Of a DNA stretch of 22,936 nt, positions 6,637 through 14,446 are shown piece by piece. A program made the translations under genes and the position numbers. Under the pieces are notes generated by a model. That model did no database searches and had not been told where the DNA came from. It was given only the letters and a program-made list of their open reading frames with translations. This DNA comes from Bacteroidia bacterium (GTDB taxonomy: Bacteria; Bacteroidota; Bacteroidia; Flavobacteriales; Flavobacteriaceae): the NCBI GenBank assembly GCA_018679315.1, contig JAHHLF010000264.1:1-22936 (forward strand), in the 5' to 3' direction. How positions within the stretch are numbered: position 1 is the stretch's first letter; every line of letters begins with the position of its first letter.

Positions 6637-7989
6637 ATGAAAAGAAGCATATTGATCCTGGGGCTGTGTATTAGCCTTGCAGGGTATACTCAAGAAAATC
6701 AAACTGACCTCTCTTATTACTTACCACAAAATATATCTTATGATAGTAGTATCCCTACGCCTAAAGAGGTTATTGGGCATGAAGTTGGTGAATGGCATGT
6801 AACACATGATAAACTCATGTTCTATATGCAAACCCTGGCAAAGGAAAGTGACAGGATCAGTATAGAGAATCGCGGTGCCACTTTTGAAGGCCGACCCATA
6901 TTATTGCTCACAATAACTTCCCCGGCTAATCACTCACGCTTAGAGGAGATCAAAAAGGATCATATGGCCCTTTCAGAAAGTGGCGGGGCCCAGTTAGACA
7001 CCAGCCAGATGCCAGTCGTGGTTTATCAGGGTTTTTCTATCCATGGGAACGAGCCTAGTGGAGCAAACGCCGGTTTGGCCTATGCCTACTACCTGGCTGC
7101 AGCTCAGGGATCTGAAATAGAATCTATGTTGGATAACATGGTCATTTTGATGGATCCTTCTTTTAACCCGGATGGCCTGCAGCGTTTTGCGTATTGGGCC
7201 AATATGAATAAGAGTATCCATCTAAATCCGGATAAGAATGAAAGGGAGTATCACGAAGTCTGGCCCGGTGGCAGAACCAATCATTATTGGTTTGATATGA
7301 ACCGGGACTGGTTGCCTGTGCAGCTTCCCGAAAGCAGGGCACGCATTAAGTCGTTTCATGCCTGGTTGCCCAATATCCTTACAGATCATCATGAAATGGG
7401 AACCAATTCTACCTTTTTCTTTCAACCCGGAGAACCAACACGAGTCCACCCGCTAACGCCAAAATTAAATCAAGAGCTTACTCGTGAAGTAGCTACATAT
7501 CATGCAAAGGCCCTGGATAAGATCGGGTCGCTCTATTATTCTGAGGAGAATTATGACGACTATTACTATGGCAAAGGATCTACATTCCCCGATGTGAATG
7601 GGAGCATTGGGATCTTATTTGAGCAAGGAAGTTCAAGAGGTCATATTCAGGAGAGTGAAAATGGCATTCTCACGTTTCCCTTTACCATACGGAATCAATT
7701 TACAGCCGCATTATCTACTATTGAAGCAGGATATAATATGCGAACAAAATTGCTGGATTTTCAAAGGCAATATTTTAGTGATATGAGGTCAGAGGCTGCT
7801 CGCTCCAAAACAAAGGCTATTGTCTTTGGAGATAGCAAGGACGCCAGCAAAGCATGGCATTTAGCCGAGATCATGGAGCGACATAAAATAAGGGTCCATG
7901 AGCTTGCCGGCAACACCACCATTCAAGGTAAACAATTCAAAAAGGGCAACAGCTATGTAGTTCCATGGATCAGAAGAACTATCGACTGA
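6637..7989 (+). CDS. M14 metallocarboxypeptidase, N-terminal catalytic part (frameshifted gene)
   Basis: Secreted zinc carboxypeptidase domain of a protein that should be about 840 residues. A signal peptide (1-19: MKRSILILGLCISLAGYTQ) is followed by the M14 domain: zinc ligands His136 and Glu139 in HGNEP, DPSFNPDG (173-180), the arginine/asparagine region MNRDW (221-225), the third zinc ligand His in TDHHEMG (249-255), and the catalytic Glu329 in GILFEQGS. All active-site residues are present. After Val-Val-Pro (441-443) the frame changes and the reading ends seven residues later, while the rest of the protein continues in another frame from 7965. ATG 6637 is chosen because an upstream in-frame start would translate through the terminator and lacks a clean signal peptide. 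Confidence 0.85.
   Translation: MKRSILILGLCISLAGYTQENQTDLSYYLPQNISYDSSIPTPKEVIGHEVGEWHVTHDKLMFYMQTLAKESDRISIENRGATFEGRPILLLTITSPANHSRLEEIKKDHMALSESGGAQLDTSQMPVVVYQGFSIHGNEPSGANAGLAYAYYLAAAQGSEIESMLDNMVILMDPSFNPDGLQRFAYWANMNKSIHLNPDKNEREYHEVWPGGRTNHYWFDMNRDWLPVQLPESRARIKSFHAWLPNILTDHHEMGTNSTFFFQPGEPTRVHPLTPKLNQELTREVATYHAKALDKIGSLYYSEENYDDYYYGKGSTFPDVNGSIGILFEQGSSRGHIQESENGILTFPFTIRNQFTAALSTIEAGYNMRTKLLDFQRQYFSDMRSEAARSKTKAIVFGDSKDASKAWHLAEIMERHKIRVHELAGNTTIQGKQFKKGNSYVVPWIRRTID
7957..7970 (+). other. Frameshift junction in the M14 peptidase gene
   Basis: The N-terminal frame reads ...gta gtt cca (VVP, ending 7965) and the family's expected continuation (x-D-Q-K-N-Y-R-L-I-K-A-M-F-E) begins at 7965-7967 in the frame one base back. 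Adding a single base near 7963-7966 would restore one continuous frame from 6637 to 9164. A real one-base deletion or a sequencing or assembly error both fit. Confidence 0.8.
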
Positions 7990-9164
7990 TAAAAGCGATG
8001 TTTGAAAAGCGAATAACTTTTACAGACAGTCTTTTCTACGACATTTCAGCCTGGACATTTCCTTTAGCTTTCAATGTTGACTATGCCGAAGTATCCAGCT
8101 TATCTAATGGGGGGGCTGTTATAGAAAAATTAGAAAGGCCGCAAGGTGCCGTGATAAACAAAAGCAGCTATGCGTATTTATTTGAGTGGCATGAATATTA
8201 CACGCCAAAAGCCCTGCATAAGATCGTTCAGAAGGGCTTACGAGCCAAGGTTGCCAAATCTCCCTTCACATTGAATGATGTTAGCTATGACTACGGTACG
8301 ATCATGATACCTGTACAAAATCAAAAATTAGATGCGGATGCTCTTTATACCTTCTTACAGGAAGTAGCCAGGGAGTCGCAAATTAAGATCACCGGTGTAA
8401 ATACAGGGATTACCCGGGGAATTGATCTGGGAAGTAATGATTTTGATCCCGTGAAAAAGCAGAAAGTTGCTATCCTTGTTGGCAGTGGAATTCGGGCCTA
8501 TGATGCCGGCGAGATCTGGCATCTATTTGACACCCGCTATGATATGAAGATCACAAAAATAGATCTGAAATACTTCCGTTCTGTCGACCTAAGTTCCTAT
8601 ACTGATATTATAATCCCCAGTACCTGGGGATCCTCGGGCATACCTAAATCTGCTACGGAGAAATTAAAGAACTGGGTAAAGCAGGGAGGTACCTTAATTG
8701 GCTATAGAAGTATAGCTAATTGGTTGAATTCTAATGAGTTGATGAAATTAAAATTCAAAAAAGATAGCCTGGTAGCCAAAGATATTGCCTACGACGAGAA
8801 GAATGAATACCTCGGGGCACAAGTGACCGGCGGTGCCATTTTTGAAGCAAAGATAGATCGTTCTCATCCTGTTAACTATGGGTACAAAAACACGAATCTG
8901 TCCCTATTCAGGAATTCCAATATTTACATTGAGCCTCTTAAGAACAGTTATGACAATCCTATCCAGTATACTTCTGATCCCTTGTTAAGTGGATACATTT
9001 CAGAAGAAAACCTCGAACTACTCAAGAATAGTGTGCCTTTTAGAGCAAAGCGGATGGGTAAGGGAAGGGTTATCCTGTTTACGGATAATACAAATTTCCG
9101 GGCTTTTTGGTATGGCACAAATAAATTACTGATGAATGCAATATTCTTTGGGAATATGATGTAG
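7965..9164 (+). CDS. M14 metallocarboxypeptidase, C-terminal part (frameshifted gene)
   Basis: This 399-residue stretch is the C-terminal half of the same M14 protein, not an independent gene: it opens with DQKNYRLIKAMFEKR and DSLFYDISAWTFPLAFNV, the segment that in full-length Bacteroidota homologues follows directly on 'VVP'. It lacks a signal peptide and any zinc site. Residues about 160-260 form a flavodoxin-like, class I glutamine-amidotransferase/DJ-1-like domain: KVAILVGSGIRAYDAGEIWH, then TDIIIPSTWGS and LKNWVKQGGTLIGYRS. No nucleophilic cysteine stands at the usual position, so that domain is probably structural. The end (GRVILFTDNTNFRAFWYGTNKLLMNAIFF) is a typical family ending. The stop lies one base from the stop of the convergent acyltransferase gene, with no terminator between. 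Confidence 0.8.
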   Translation: MDQKNYRLIKAMFEKRITFTDSLFYDISAWTFPLAFNVDYAEVSSLSNGGAVIEKLERPQGAVINKSSYAYLFEWHEYYTPKALHKIVQKGLRAKVAKSPFTLNDVSYDYGTIMIPVQNQKLDADALYTFLQEVARESQIKITGVNTGITRGIDLGSNDFDPVKKQKVAILVGSGIRAYDAGEIWHLFDTRYDMKITKIDLKYFRSVDLSSYTDIIIPSTWGSSGIPKSATEKLKNWVKQGGTLIGYRSIANWLNSNELMKLKFKKDSLVAKDIAYDEKNEYLGAQVTGGAIFEAKIDRSHPVNYGYKNTNLSLFRNSNIYIEPLKNSYDNPIQYTSDPLLSGYISEENLELLKNSVPFRAKRMGKGRVILFTDNTNFRAFWYGTNKLLMNAIFFGNMM

Positions 9165-9165
9165 A

Positions 9166-10191
9166 TCAACGCAATTTTACATACAGTAGATTATGCAGGA
9201 TGTGTCCGAAAATAAAGGCAAGTGCATACTCCCATGAAACTACTGAATTAAGTACTATATAACTCAGTACATAGGCCAGCGGATATGCTACAACTGAATA
9301 CAAGAACCGGAAGGTAGCTGTAAATTCTATTTCCGGAATGAGACGTTTAGGGCCTAATCGCCATAAGACGATCATTGGGAAATTCAAACTGCTAAAAACT
9401 ATATCCCAGACTTTTAGTAAAAATGGTGTTTTTACATAGGGGGATTCTGGTAGATCCTGCCAGGAAGCGATCAACTTGTTAACTGCAATTGGATCTGTAA
9501 AATCCGTCTTATTTCTTTCCAAACGATCCAGGATCTCATCGTACTGCTCTTCGTCTCCTATATGAGCCGTAAGTTGTACTAACTGCTCAATTAGTAATTC
9601 TTTCGTTTTTTGAATAGTTAGTTGTTCATCACCAGGGACTAATACATCCTGAAAATAAATTGCATTTCCAAAATACAATACGGCACTATCAGGAAATCCT
9701 GCCGCCTGTTGATAATTCACACCCACTGGGATCAAAGCAGGGTTAAACCCAGGGTCTCGCTCCAGACTTCGAAACAGAAAACGGGTAAAGCCCTTACTCA
9801 AGGGCCTAACCCTCCTGTGAATATTATGATTGCCTTCAGGGAAAATTACAAGGGATTTTCCTCCCAAAAGGATTTCAGAACATCGCTCAAAGATGGCTTC
9901 ATTATTACTCAGCTTAGACCGGCCGTCACGCATTCGGTAAATAGGCATCATTTGAAGAAAGCCAAAGAAAGCACGAAGGATACTATTGGCAAATACATCG
10001 GAGCGAGTGAGGAAAAAAGGTTTCCGAGTAGAATAAGCTGCCATCACCAGGGGGTCCATCAAGGCATTCTGATGGTTGGGTAGAAAAAGAATTGGGTCGC
10101 TTTCAGGGATGCGATCTGTATGGAATAGGTCTATGCGTTTATAATAGAGAAATAAGGCCAGCTGGGCTATATACTTCACCGCTATATACAT
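9166..10191 (-). CDS. Membrane glycerol(phosphate)/lysophospholipid acyltransferase family protein
   Basis: A 341-residue PlsC-fold acyltransferase, probably adding acyl chains to glycerol phosphate, lysophosphatidate or a related lipid at the inner membrane. Block I is NHQNALMDP (39-47), with His40 and Asp46 separated by five residues rather than the four usual in PlsC; yeast Gat1/Sct1-type enzymes share this wider spacing. Block III is FPEGNHN (117-123), followed by KGFTRF. The last third has hydrophobic segments (FSSLNFPMIVLWRL, FLYSVVAYPLAYVLSYIVL, FIFGHILHNLLYV). The frame can be read from a TTG at 10203 overlapping the upstream stop, but ATG 10191 has AGG six bases ahead and is preferred. 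It sits eight bases after the carrier gene in one unit. Confidence 0.88.
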   Translation of the reverse strand: MYIAVKYIAQLALFLYYKRIDLFHTDRIPESDPILFLPNHQNALMDPLVMAAYSTRKPFFLTRSDVFANSILRAFFGFLQMMPIYRMRDGRSKLSNNEAIFERCSEILLGGKSLVIFPEGNHNIHRRVRPLSKGFTRFLFRSLERDPGFNPALIPVGVNYQQAAGFPDSAVLYFGNAIYFQDVLVPGDEQLTIQKTKELLIEQLVQLTAHIGDEEQYDEILDRLERNKTDFTDPIAVNKLIASWQDLPESPYVKTPFLLKVWDIVFSSLNFPMIVLWRLGPKRLIPEIEFTATFRFLYSVVAYPLAYVLSYIVLNSVVSWEYALAFIFGHILHNLLYVKLR

Positions 10192-10199
10192 AAAGGACC

Positions 10200-11117
10200 T
10201 CAAACCAAAGATCTTTTATTTAATGGAAATCTTGACCAGCTACTGGCAATTAACAACCCTGACACAAGATGCCAGATACCCCATATGGCAGCTAATACGG
10301 CCATTCCACCTAACTCCTGGAAAAAAGTTAGTATTAAAAGAAGTGCCAGACCACAATTTTGTATTCCAGTTTCTATAGCTAGCGAACGCACATCTGGAGC
10401 AACTAAACCCCAAATTTTACCCCAACTGAATCCGGTAGTCAATGCTGCCAGGTTGTGTATGAGGACCAATCCAATTACCAAGGAAGCGTTTTCCATAAAA
10501 ATGTCTCTATTATTATAAATGACAAATAAGATCATAAGAATCAAAAAAATGACAGAACCGATCTTAAAAGGCAATCGAATCTTTTGCACAAATTGAGGCC
10601 ATTTGTAATGTACGAACATCCCGGCAATTATTGGTACCCCCAAAACTAATCCCACGAGTTTACCTATTTCGATTGGGGATATTGAGATATCCCGGAGCAG
10701 ACTGGCAGTTGGCGGATAGGAAGAACCCAGCATACCCAAAATTAGCGGGGTCATCAAAATAGCCAAAGGGGTAGCAATAGCGGTGAGGCTAATAGAAAGC
10801 GCCGCATTGCCTTTTGCTAAATGTGAGTAGAAATTTGAAACCACCCCACCGGGACAAGCAGCTACCATAAACATACCCAGTGCAATACTCGGAATAGGTT
10901 CTAAAATATATACCAAACCGAGGGTAACTAAAGGCAGCATAATAAACTGACTGCTTAGGCCGGCCAAAACGGGTTTAGGTTGCTTTAGAAGCCTGCTAAA
11001 ATCAGTGACTTTTAGATTCAGGGCAACACCAAACATGATCATAGCCAAGGCGGTATTCAAGATCCACAAAGTCTCAGTGGAGAGGACCATTTGGACTTTG
11101 TCAAGTTCAGATTGCAT
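10200..11117 (-). CDS. Bile acid:sodium symporter (BASS) family transporter
   Basis: A roughly 305-residue, ten-helix membrane carrier of the BASS/ASBT family, which couples sodium uptake to entry of organic anions; the substrate cannot be told from sequence. Family marks visible from the N-terminus are TALAMIMFGVALNLKVTDF, the discontinuous-helix motif AACPGGVVSNFYSHLAKGNAALSIS (carrying the conserved PGG-x3-N), PLAILMTPL, and IETGIQNCGLALLL, which corresponds to the conserved E-x-G-x-QN sodium-site helix. The frame extends to a TTG at 11153, but ATG 11117 gives a start just before the first helix and is more likely. It diverges from the VOC gene over 150 bases and is followed at eight bases by the acyltransferase, hinting at a shared membrane-lipid or anion role. 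Confidence 0.9.
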   Translation of the reverse strand: MQSELDKVQMVLSTETLWILNTALAMIMFGVALNLKVTDFSRLLKQPKPVLAGLSSQFIMLPLVTLGLVYILEPIPSIALGMFMVAACPGGVVSNFYSHLAKGNAALSISLTAIATPLAILMTPLILGMLGSSYPPTASLLRDISISPIEIGKLVGLVLGVPIIAGMFVHYKWPQFVQKIRLPFKIGSVIFLILMILFVIYNNRDIFMENASLVIGLVLIHNLAALTTGFSWGKIWGLVAPDVRSLAIETGIQNCGLALLLILTFFQELGGMAVLAAIWGIWHLVSGLLIASSWSRFPLNKRSLV

Positions 11118-11267
11118 GCCGGTAAGGTTGATTACTATGGTTGAAATACGCAATTTCTCATGGCATATGCAAGAAAAGATACCATCGGTTAAATTTAGCT
11201 AATTATGATCTGAGCATGACGGTAAATGAATTACCTTTATTGGATAATATTATTGAAATCCAGGCCA

Positions 11268-11660
11268 ATGAGTGATAATCTAAATCCATTTGGACTACAT
11301 CGGGTAACACCATATTTAATAGTATCCGGGGTATCATCGCTGATTCCTTTCCTGCAAAATGTTTTTGGAGCAGAATTACGTGGTGAGCCCAAAATGAGGG
11401 ATGATGGAAGTGTAATGCATGCAGAAGTTAGCATAGGGGATTCTGTTATTATGATGGGAGAACCAACGGAAGAAATCAAGGCTATTCCGGGTAGTCTGTA
11501 TGTTTATGTACCAAATTGCGACCAAGCCTACGAACGGGCCCTCTCTGAAGGCGGAACTTCTGTAATGGAACCCCGGGATTTCCCCCATGGAGATAGATAC
11601 GGGGGCATGCAAGACCCATCTGGCAATTTATGGTGGATCGTTACACATAAAAATAAATAA
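11268..11660 (+). CDS. VOC family protein (glyoxalase/PhnB-like)
   Basis: A 130-residue protein of the vicinal oxygen chelate fold, PhnB-like subgroup, probably dimeric. The two beta-alpha-beta-beta-beta halves are seen as RVTPYLIVSGVSSLIPFLQNVFGAE with MHAEVSIGDSVIMMGEP, then LYVYVPNCDQAYERALSEGG with FPHGDRYGGMQDPSGNLWWI. The 'DPxGNxW' ending is the usual family finish. Catalytic metal ligands cannot be assigned with confidence, and the reaction is unknown. An upstream in-frame ATG at 11226 would add 14 hydrophobic residues without homology to the family; ATG 11268 is preferred. First of three tightly packed plus-strand genes: its stop is three bases before the thioredoxin-like gene. Confidence 0.87.
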   Translation: MSDNLNPFGLHRVTPYLIVSGVSSLIPFLQNVFGAELRGEPKMRDDGSVMHAEVSIGDSVIMMGEPTEEIKAIPGSLYVYVPNCDQAYERALSEGGTSVMEPRDFPHGDRYGGMQDPSGNLWWIVTHKNK

Positions 11661-11663
11661 GCA

Positions 11664-12224
11664 ATGGCAAGAACTCCTAGTAATATGATGCCCTTAGGGA
11701 CCAAAGCGCCTGACTTTAGTTTATCCGATACCGTTTCTGGTACTGATATGACTTTGGATGAACTCTCAGGTACCGCTGGAACCGTTGTCATGTTCATATG
11801 TAATCATTGTCCGTTCGTTAAACATGTAAATGCAGGGATCGTAGCACTGGCTAAGGACTATCAGGATAAGGGGATCGGTTTTGTGGCGATCTCCAGTAAT
11901 GATGTTGAAAACTATCCACAAGACGGCCCTGAACTTATGAAAGAAAATGCGCTACAGGAGGGGTTTACCTTCCCTTATCTCTATGATGAGTCCCAAGAGG
12001 TAGCCACTTCTTATGATGCGGCCTGCACCCCTGATTTTTACCTTTTTGATTCAGAATTAAAGTTGGTGTATCGTGGCCAATTAGATGCTTCCCGGCCTGA
12101 AAATGGTATCCCGGTAACCGGGATGGATATGCGGAATGCCCTAGAGGCTGTACTAGCCGGAAAGCAGGTAGAACCCAATCAAAAACCCAGTATAGGTTGT
12201 AATATTAAATGGAAGGTGGCATAG
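11664..12224 (+). CDS. Thioredoxin-fold redox protein (PRX-like/AhpC-TSA group)
   Basis: A 186-residue cytosolic thioredoxin-fold protein of the group often annotated as 'thioredoxin family protein' or peroxiredoxin-like. It opens with LGTKAPDFSLSDT, has the active-site segment MFICNHCPFVKHV with CxxC cysteines 46 and 49, then FVAISSNDVENYPQD, FPYLYDESQEVATSYDAACTPDFYLFD with Cys121 just before the cis-proline 123, and a C-terminal SIGCNIKWK with Cys179. The extra cysteines 121 and 179 are usual in this subgroup. The partner and substrate are unknown; reductase or peroxidase activity is an inference from the fold. There is no signal peptide. It follows the VOC gene by three bases and overlaps the GNAT gene by 16, so the three are very probably cotranslated. 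Confidence 0.9.
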   Translation: MARTPSNMMPLGTKAPDFSLSDTVSGTDMTLDELSGTAGTVVMFICNHCPFVKHVNAGIVALAKDYQDKGIGFVAISSNDVENYPQDGPELMKENALQEGFTFPYLYDESQEVATSYDAACTPDFYLFDSELKLVYRGQLDASRPENGIPVTGMDMRNALEAVLAGKQVEPNQKPSIGCNIKWKVA

Positions 12225-12754
12225 CGGCAGATACTTCTATTCGTTTGAGTCCCTTGGATAAAACACGTATTGATCTGTATATCCAATTGGGAAAACAAAC
12301 CTATAATGAACATTATCTCCACTTGTGGAAAGACGGAATTCCTTCCGAATATTTTGAGGCCTACTATACGCCTGAGAAGGTTCAAACAGAAATTGGAGAT
12401 ACGAATCTTTCACACTTTATCATTGAATTGGAGCAGAGACCTATTGGAATTGTCAAGTTGAATGCGATTGAGAAATCTGAACTTGTCACCGAACGACCAT
12501 CCATTTTACTTGAAAAGATCTATCTCCTAAATGCCTATTCCGGGAAAGGAATCGGCCGGGTAGTGATCCGAAAAATTGAAGAACTTCTCAGAAACCAAGG
12601 CGTGAAAGCCCTTTGGTTGGATACCATGAAAAAAGGCAGAACTCTTAGCTTTTATAAAAGTCAGGGGTATCATATTCTGGGGGAAAAGCTACTGCATTAC
12701 ACCCAGATTAAAGAAGAAGAAAGACCTATGTGCGTTCTGAGTAAGTCGCTATAG
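12209..12754 (+). CDS. GNAT family N-acetyltransferase
   Basis: A 181-residue acetyltransferase expected to move the acetyl group of acetyl-CoA to an amine. The GNAT core is visible: strand LSHFIIELEQRPIGIVKLNAI (68-88), motif A strand and pyrophosphate loop KIYLLNAYSGKGIGRVVIRKIEEL (103-126, with GKGIG at 112-116), strand KALWLDTM (133-140) and motif B SFYKSQGY (147-154). The substrate cannot be told. The start ATG 12209 lies inside the end of the thioredoxin-like gene (16-base overlap in another frame), a sign of translational coupling. The stop is one base from the stop of the convergent BstA-like gene, and no terminator hairpin is visible there. Confidence 0.9.
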   Translation: MEGGIAADTSIRLSPLDKTRIDLYIQLGKQTYNEHYLHLWKDGIPSEYFEAYYTPEKVQTEIGDTNLSHFIIELEQRPIGIVKLNAIEKSELVTERPSILLEKIYLLNAYSGKGIGRVVIRKIEELLRNQGVKALWLDTMKKGRTLSFYKSQGYHILGEKLLHYTQIKEEERPMCVLSKSL

Positions 12755-12755
12755 C

Positions 12756-13301
12756 TCAGATCCAATTATTGCTTTTGCAGGCTTTTTCAATGTGAGCATA
12801 GTGATGATTCCCATGCCAGACATATCGACCAATATTTTCTTTAAGCGAGGTAGTGCTCCTATCATCCGGATGGATAAATGTCCGATCCAGGTCCTCAGAT
12901 TTTAACCCTCTTAAAAGGTAGACTAATTTAAAATGCACAATTCGCAAATGTTCGAGAGACATTTCGATAGGTGCCTGTTTGGTATCGTGCAATTCGGCCC
13001 ATCCTTTTTCATCATAAGGTTTGATCACCGGTTCATTTTCAGTCAAAGCCCATTTAAAACGGATATAACTGTGATGATGGCTATCAGAGATATGATGAAT
13101 TACCTGCCTGATGGTCCAACCTTCGGGTCGGTAAGGCGTCTCCAACTGTTCATCGGATAAGGGTGTCACCAATTGTGCGAGCTTTTTAGGAAATGAATCC
13201 AATTCCTGGATCCAGGAATTGATCTGTTCTTTGCTGATCTGTTCAGGTCTGGAAAATTTCCCGATTGGGTAACGCAGCTTTTCGAGCGAATTGTCATCCA
13301 T
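12756..13301 (-). CDS. DinB/YfiT-type metal-dependent protein, putative bacillithiol transferase
   Basis: A 181-residue DinB four-helix-bundle protein closely resembling Bacillus YfiT (BstA), which attaches bacillithiol to electrophiles. Shared features are YPIGKFSRPEQISKEQINSW (11-30), TPYRPEGWTIRQVIHHISDS (55-74), YIRFKWALTENEPVIKPYDE, and VWHGNHHYAHI (161-171). The metal-binding histidines are probably His69 or 70, His163 and His167. YfiT-like genes are common in Bacteroidota, some of which make bacillithiol-type thiols; whether this organism does is not visible here. The frame runs upstream to 13370, but ATG 13301 aligns with the known family start and is chosen. The upstream region has TTG, 19 bases, then TAATAC, a partial promoter match. 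Confidence 0.88.
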   Translation of the reverse strand: MDDNSLEKLRYPIGKFSRPEQISKEQINSWIQELDSFPKKLAQLVTPLSDEQLETPYRPEGWTIRQVIHHISDSHHHSYIRFKWALTENEPVIKPYDEKGWAELHDTKQAPIEMSLEHLRIVHFKLVYLLRGLKSEDLDRTFIHPDDRSTTSLKENIGRYVWHGNHHYAHIEKACKSNNWI

Positions 13302-13408
13302 AATATGATCGCGAGTATTAGATTTCCTAAATAACGAACCAAGTTTCAAGTAGGGTAATACGCTGGTCAATTGTTAGCTAAGTAACGAATTGCTAAATAA
13401 TCATCCCC

Positions 13409-13498
13409 ATGGTATCATTCTTTAACCTGTTGATCGTCTTGATCGTGATAAACTTTATTATGATCCTCTATCCCTATGTAAGCCAGAGTAAAGGCTAA
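13409..13498 (+). CDS. Possible 29-residue single-pass membrane micro-protein
   Basis: A short frame from ATG 13409 to TAA 13498 encodes a 29-residue peptide made of one hydrophobic stretch (FFNLLIVLIVINFIMILYPY, residues 4-23) and a polar end with one lysine (VSQSKG). It sits in the gap between the BstA-like and isomerase genes, which it would otherwise leave as a 193-base blank. Its stop overlaps the stop of the convergent isomerase gene by three bases. There is no clear Shine-Dalgarno sequence, and a promoter is uncertain (TTG at 13371, TA-rich at 13394). It is too short for homology judgement; a chance open frame remains quite possible. Confidence 0.3.
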   Translation: MVSFFNLLIVLIVINFIMILYPYVSQSKG

Positions 13499-14427
13499 GA
13501 GATGGCAACCAGCTCTACCTCAAAAATGAGGATGGCATTTGGAGGTATTACCCCTCCGGCACCGCTGGAACCATATCCCAGTTCAGATGGAATAACAAGT
13601 TTGGCTTTATCACCTACTTTTAATAGCCCTATACCTTCATCCCAACCCGGTATTACCTGTCCCACACCTAGTTGAAAATCTATAGGTTGCTTCCGCTGAT
13701 AGGAAGAATCGAAAACCTGTCCACTTACAAGGCTGCCTTCATAATGTACAGAAACTTGATCGCCTTGCTTAGGTGCATTCCCATCGCCTTTTTTAAGGAT
13801 CTTATAATATAGTCCGGAATCCGTTCTTTCAAATCCTTCTGTGAGTTCTTTCATAGCGGCCGAAGCCTTTTTCTTCGCCGCTTCTTCACGTGCTATGCGC
13901 GAATTTTCAAAAGAAGTAAATGCTAGCATTGCATCCCAGGCAACCGCATCTTCTCCGATACGTACGATCTCCAGTTTTTCAATCGTATCTCCTTGCTCAA
14001 TGGTATCTACCACGGACTGTCCTTCAGTCACATGGCCAAATACCGTGTGTTTGTCATCTAACCAGGGAGTTGCTATATGTGTGATAAAAAACTGGCTGCC
14101 ATTGGTACCCGGACCGGCATTTGCCATGGAGAGTACACCGGGTCCTTCGTGTCTCAATTCCGGATGAAATTCATCATCGAATTTATATCCTGGATCTCCG
14201 GTACCCGAACCCATGGGGCAACCTCCCTGGATCATAAAGTCAGGAATTACCCTGTGAAAATTCAAGCCGTCATAGTAAGGACTTCCTTCTTTACGAACTT
14301 CGTTCTTCATCTTCCCCTCTGCGAGGGCCACAAAATTACCGACCGTTCCCGGGGTTTTATGATGTGTTAATTTAACATGGATCTCACCTTTTGGTGTACT
14401 GAATTTTGCGTATATACCGTCTTTCAT
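13495..14427 (-). CDS. Dual-family peptidylprolyl isomerase: cyclophilin-FKBP fusion
   Basis: A 310-residue folding catalyst joining two unrelated prolyl isomerases. The cyclophilin domain (about 5-165) has FHRVIPDFMIQGG (57-69, catalytic Arg59), SQFFI (111-115), and WLDDKHTVFG (122-131, with the cyclosporin-type Trp122). A charged helical linker (170-198, EEAAKKKASAAMKEL) follows. The FKBP domain (about 203-310) has VHYEG (227-231), VFDSS (238-242), VIPGWDEG (258-265, Trp262), ELGYG (282-286) and PPNAILIFEVEL (295-306), all active-site residues in place. No signal peptide is seen, so it is probably cytosolic. Cyclophilin-FKBP fusions of this order are known from flavobacteria. A TACCTTTG element lies upstream, suggesting its own promoter after the M28 gene. 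Confidence 0.95.
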   Translation of the reverse strand: MKDGIYAKFSTPKGEIHVKLTHHKTPGTVGNFVALAEGKMKNEVRKEGSPYYDGLNFHRVIPDFMIQGGCPMGSGTGDPGYKFDDEFHPELRHEGPGVLSMANAGPGTNGSQFFITHIATPWLDDKHTVFGHVTEGQSVVDTIEQGDTIEKLEIVRIGEDAVAWDAMLAFTSFENSRIAREEAAKKKASAAMKELTEGFERTDSGLYYKILKKGDGNAPKQGDQVSVHYEGSLVSGQVFDSSYQRKQPIDFQLGVGQVIPGWDEGIGLLKVGDKAKLVIPSELGYGSSGAGGVIPPNAILIFEVELVAIS

Positions 14428-14446
14428 AATGTAGTTATAATGCCGG

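Noticed and set aside
7222..7449. Antisense frames inside the M14, ABC and M28 genes
   Set aside because: They lie wholly within well-supported genes, in low-complexity or chance-open frames, and show no domain or signal of their own.
7938..7944. CAAAAAG, a slippery-like sequence before the M14 frameshift, with the -1 frame open to 7965
   Set aside because: The family-conserved residues continue in the original frame through VVP (to 7965), so the frame change lies after this site. A lost base near 7963-7966 explains the data better than programmed frameshifting.
9162..9168. Possible terminator between the convergent M14 and acyltransferase genes
   Set aside because: The stops are one base apart and no hairpin with a T-run is visible nearby. 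The same holds for the convergent stops at 12752-12758.
13213..13242. Short direct repeat GATCTGTTC twice within the BstA-like gene
   Set aside because: It is coding sequence for similar residues in a conserved region (EQISKEQI) and shows no sign of a mobile or regulatory repeat.
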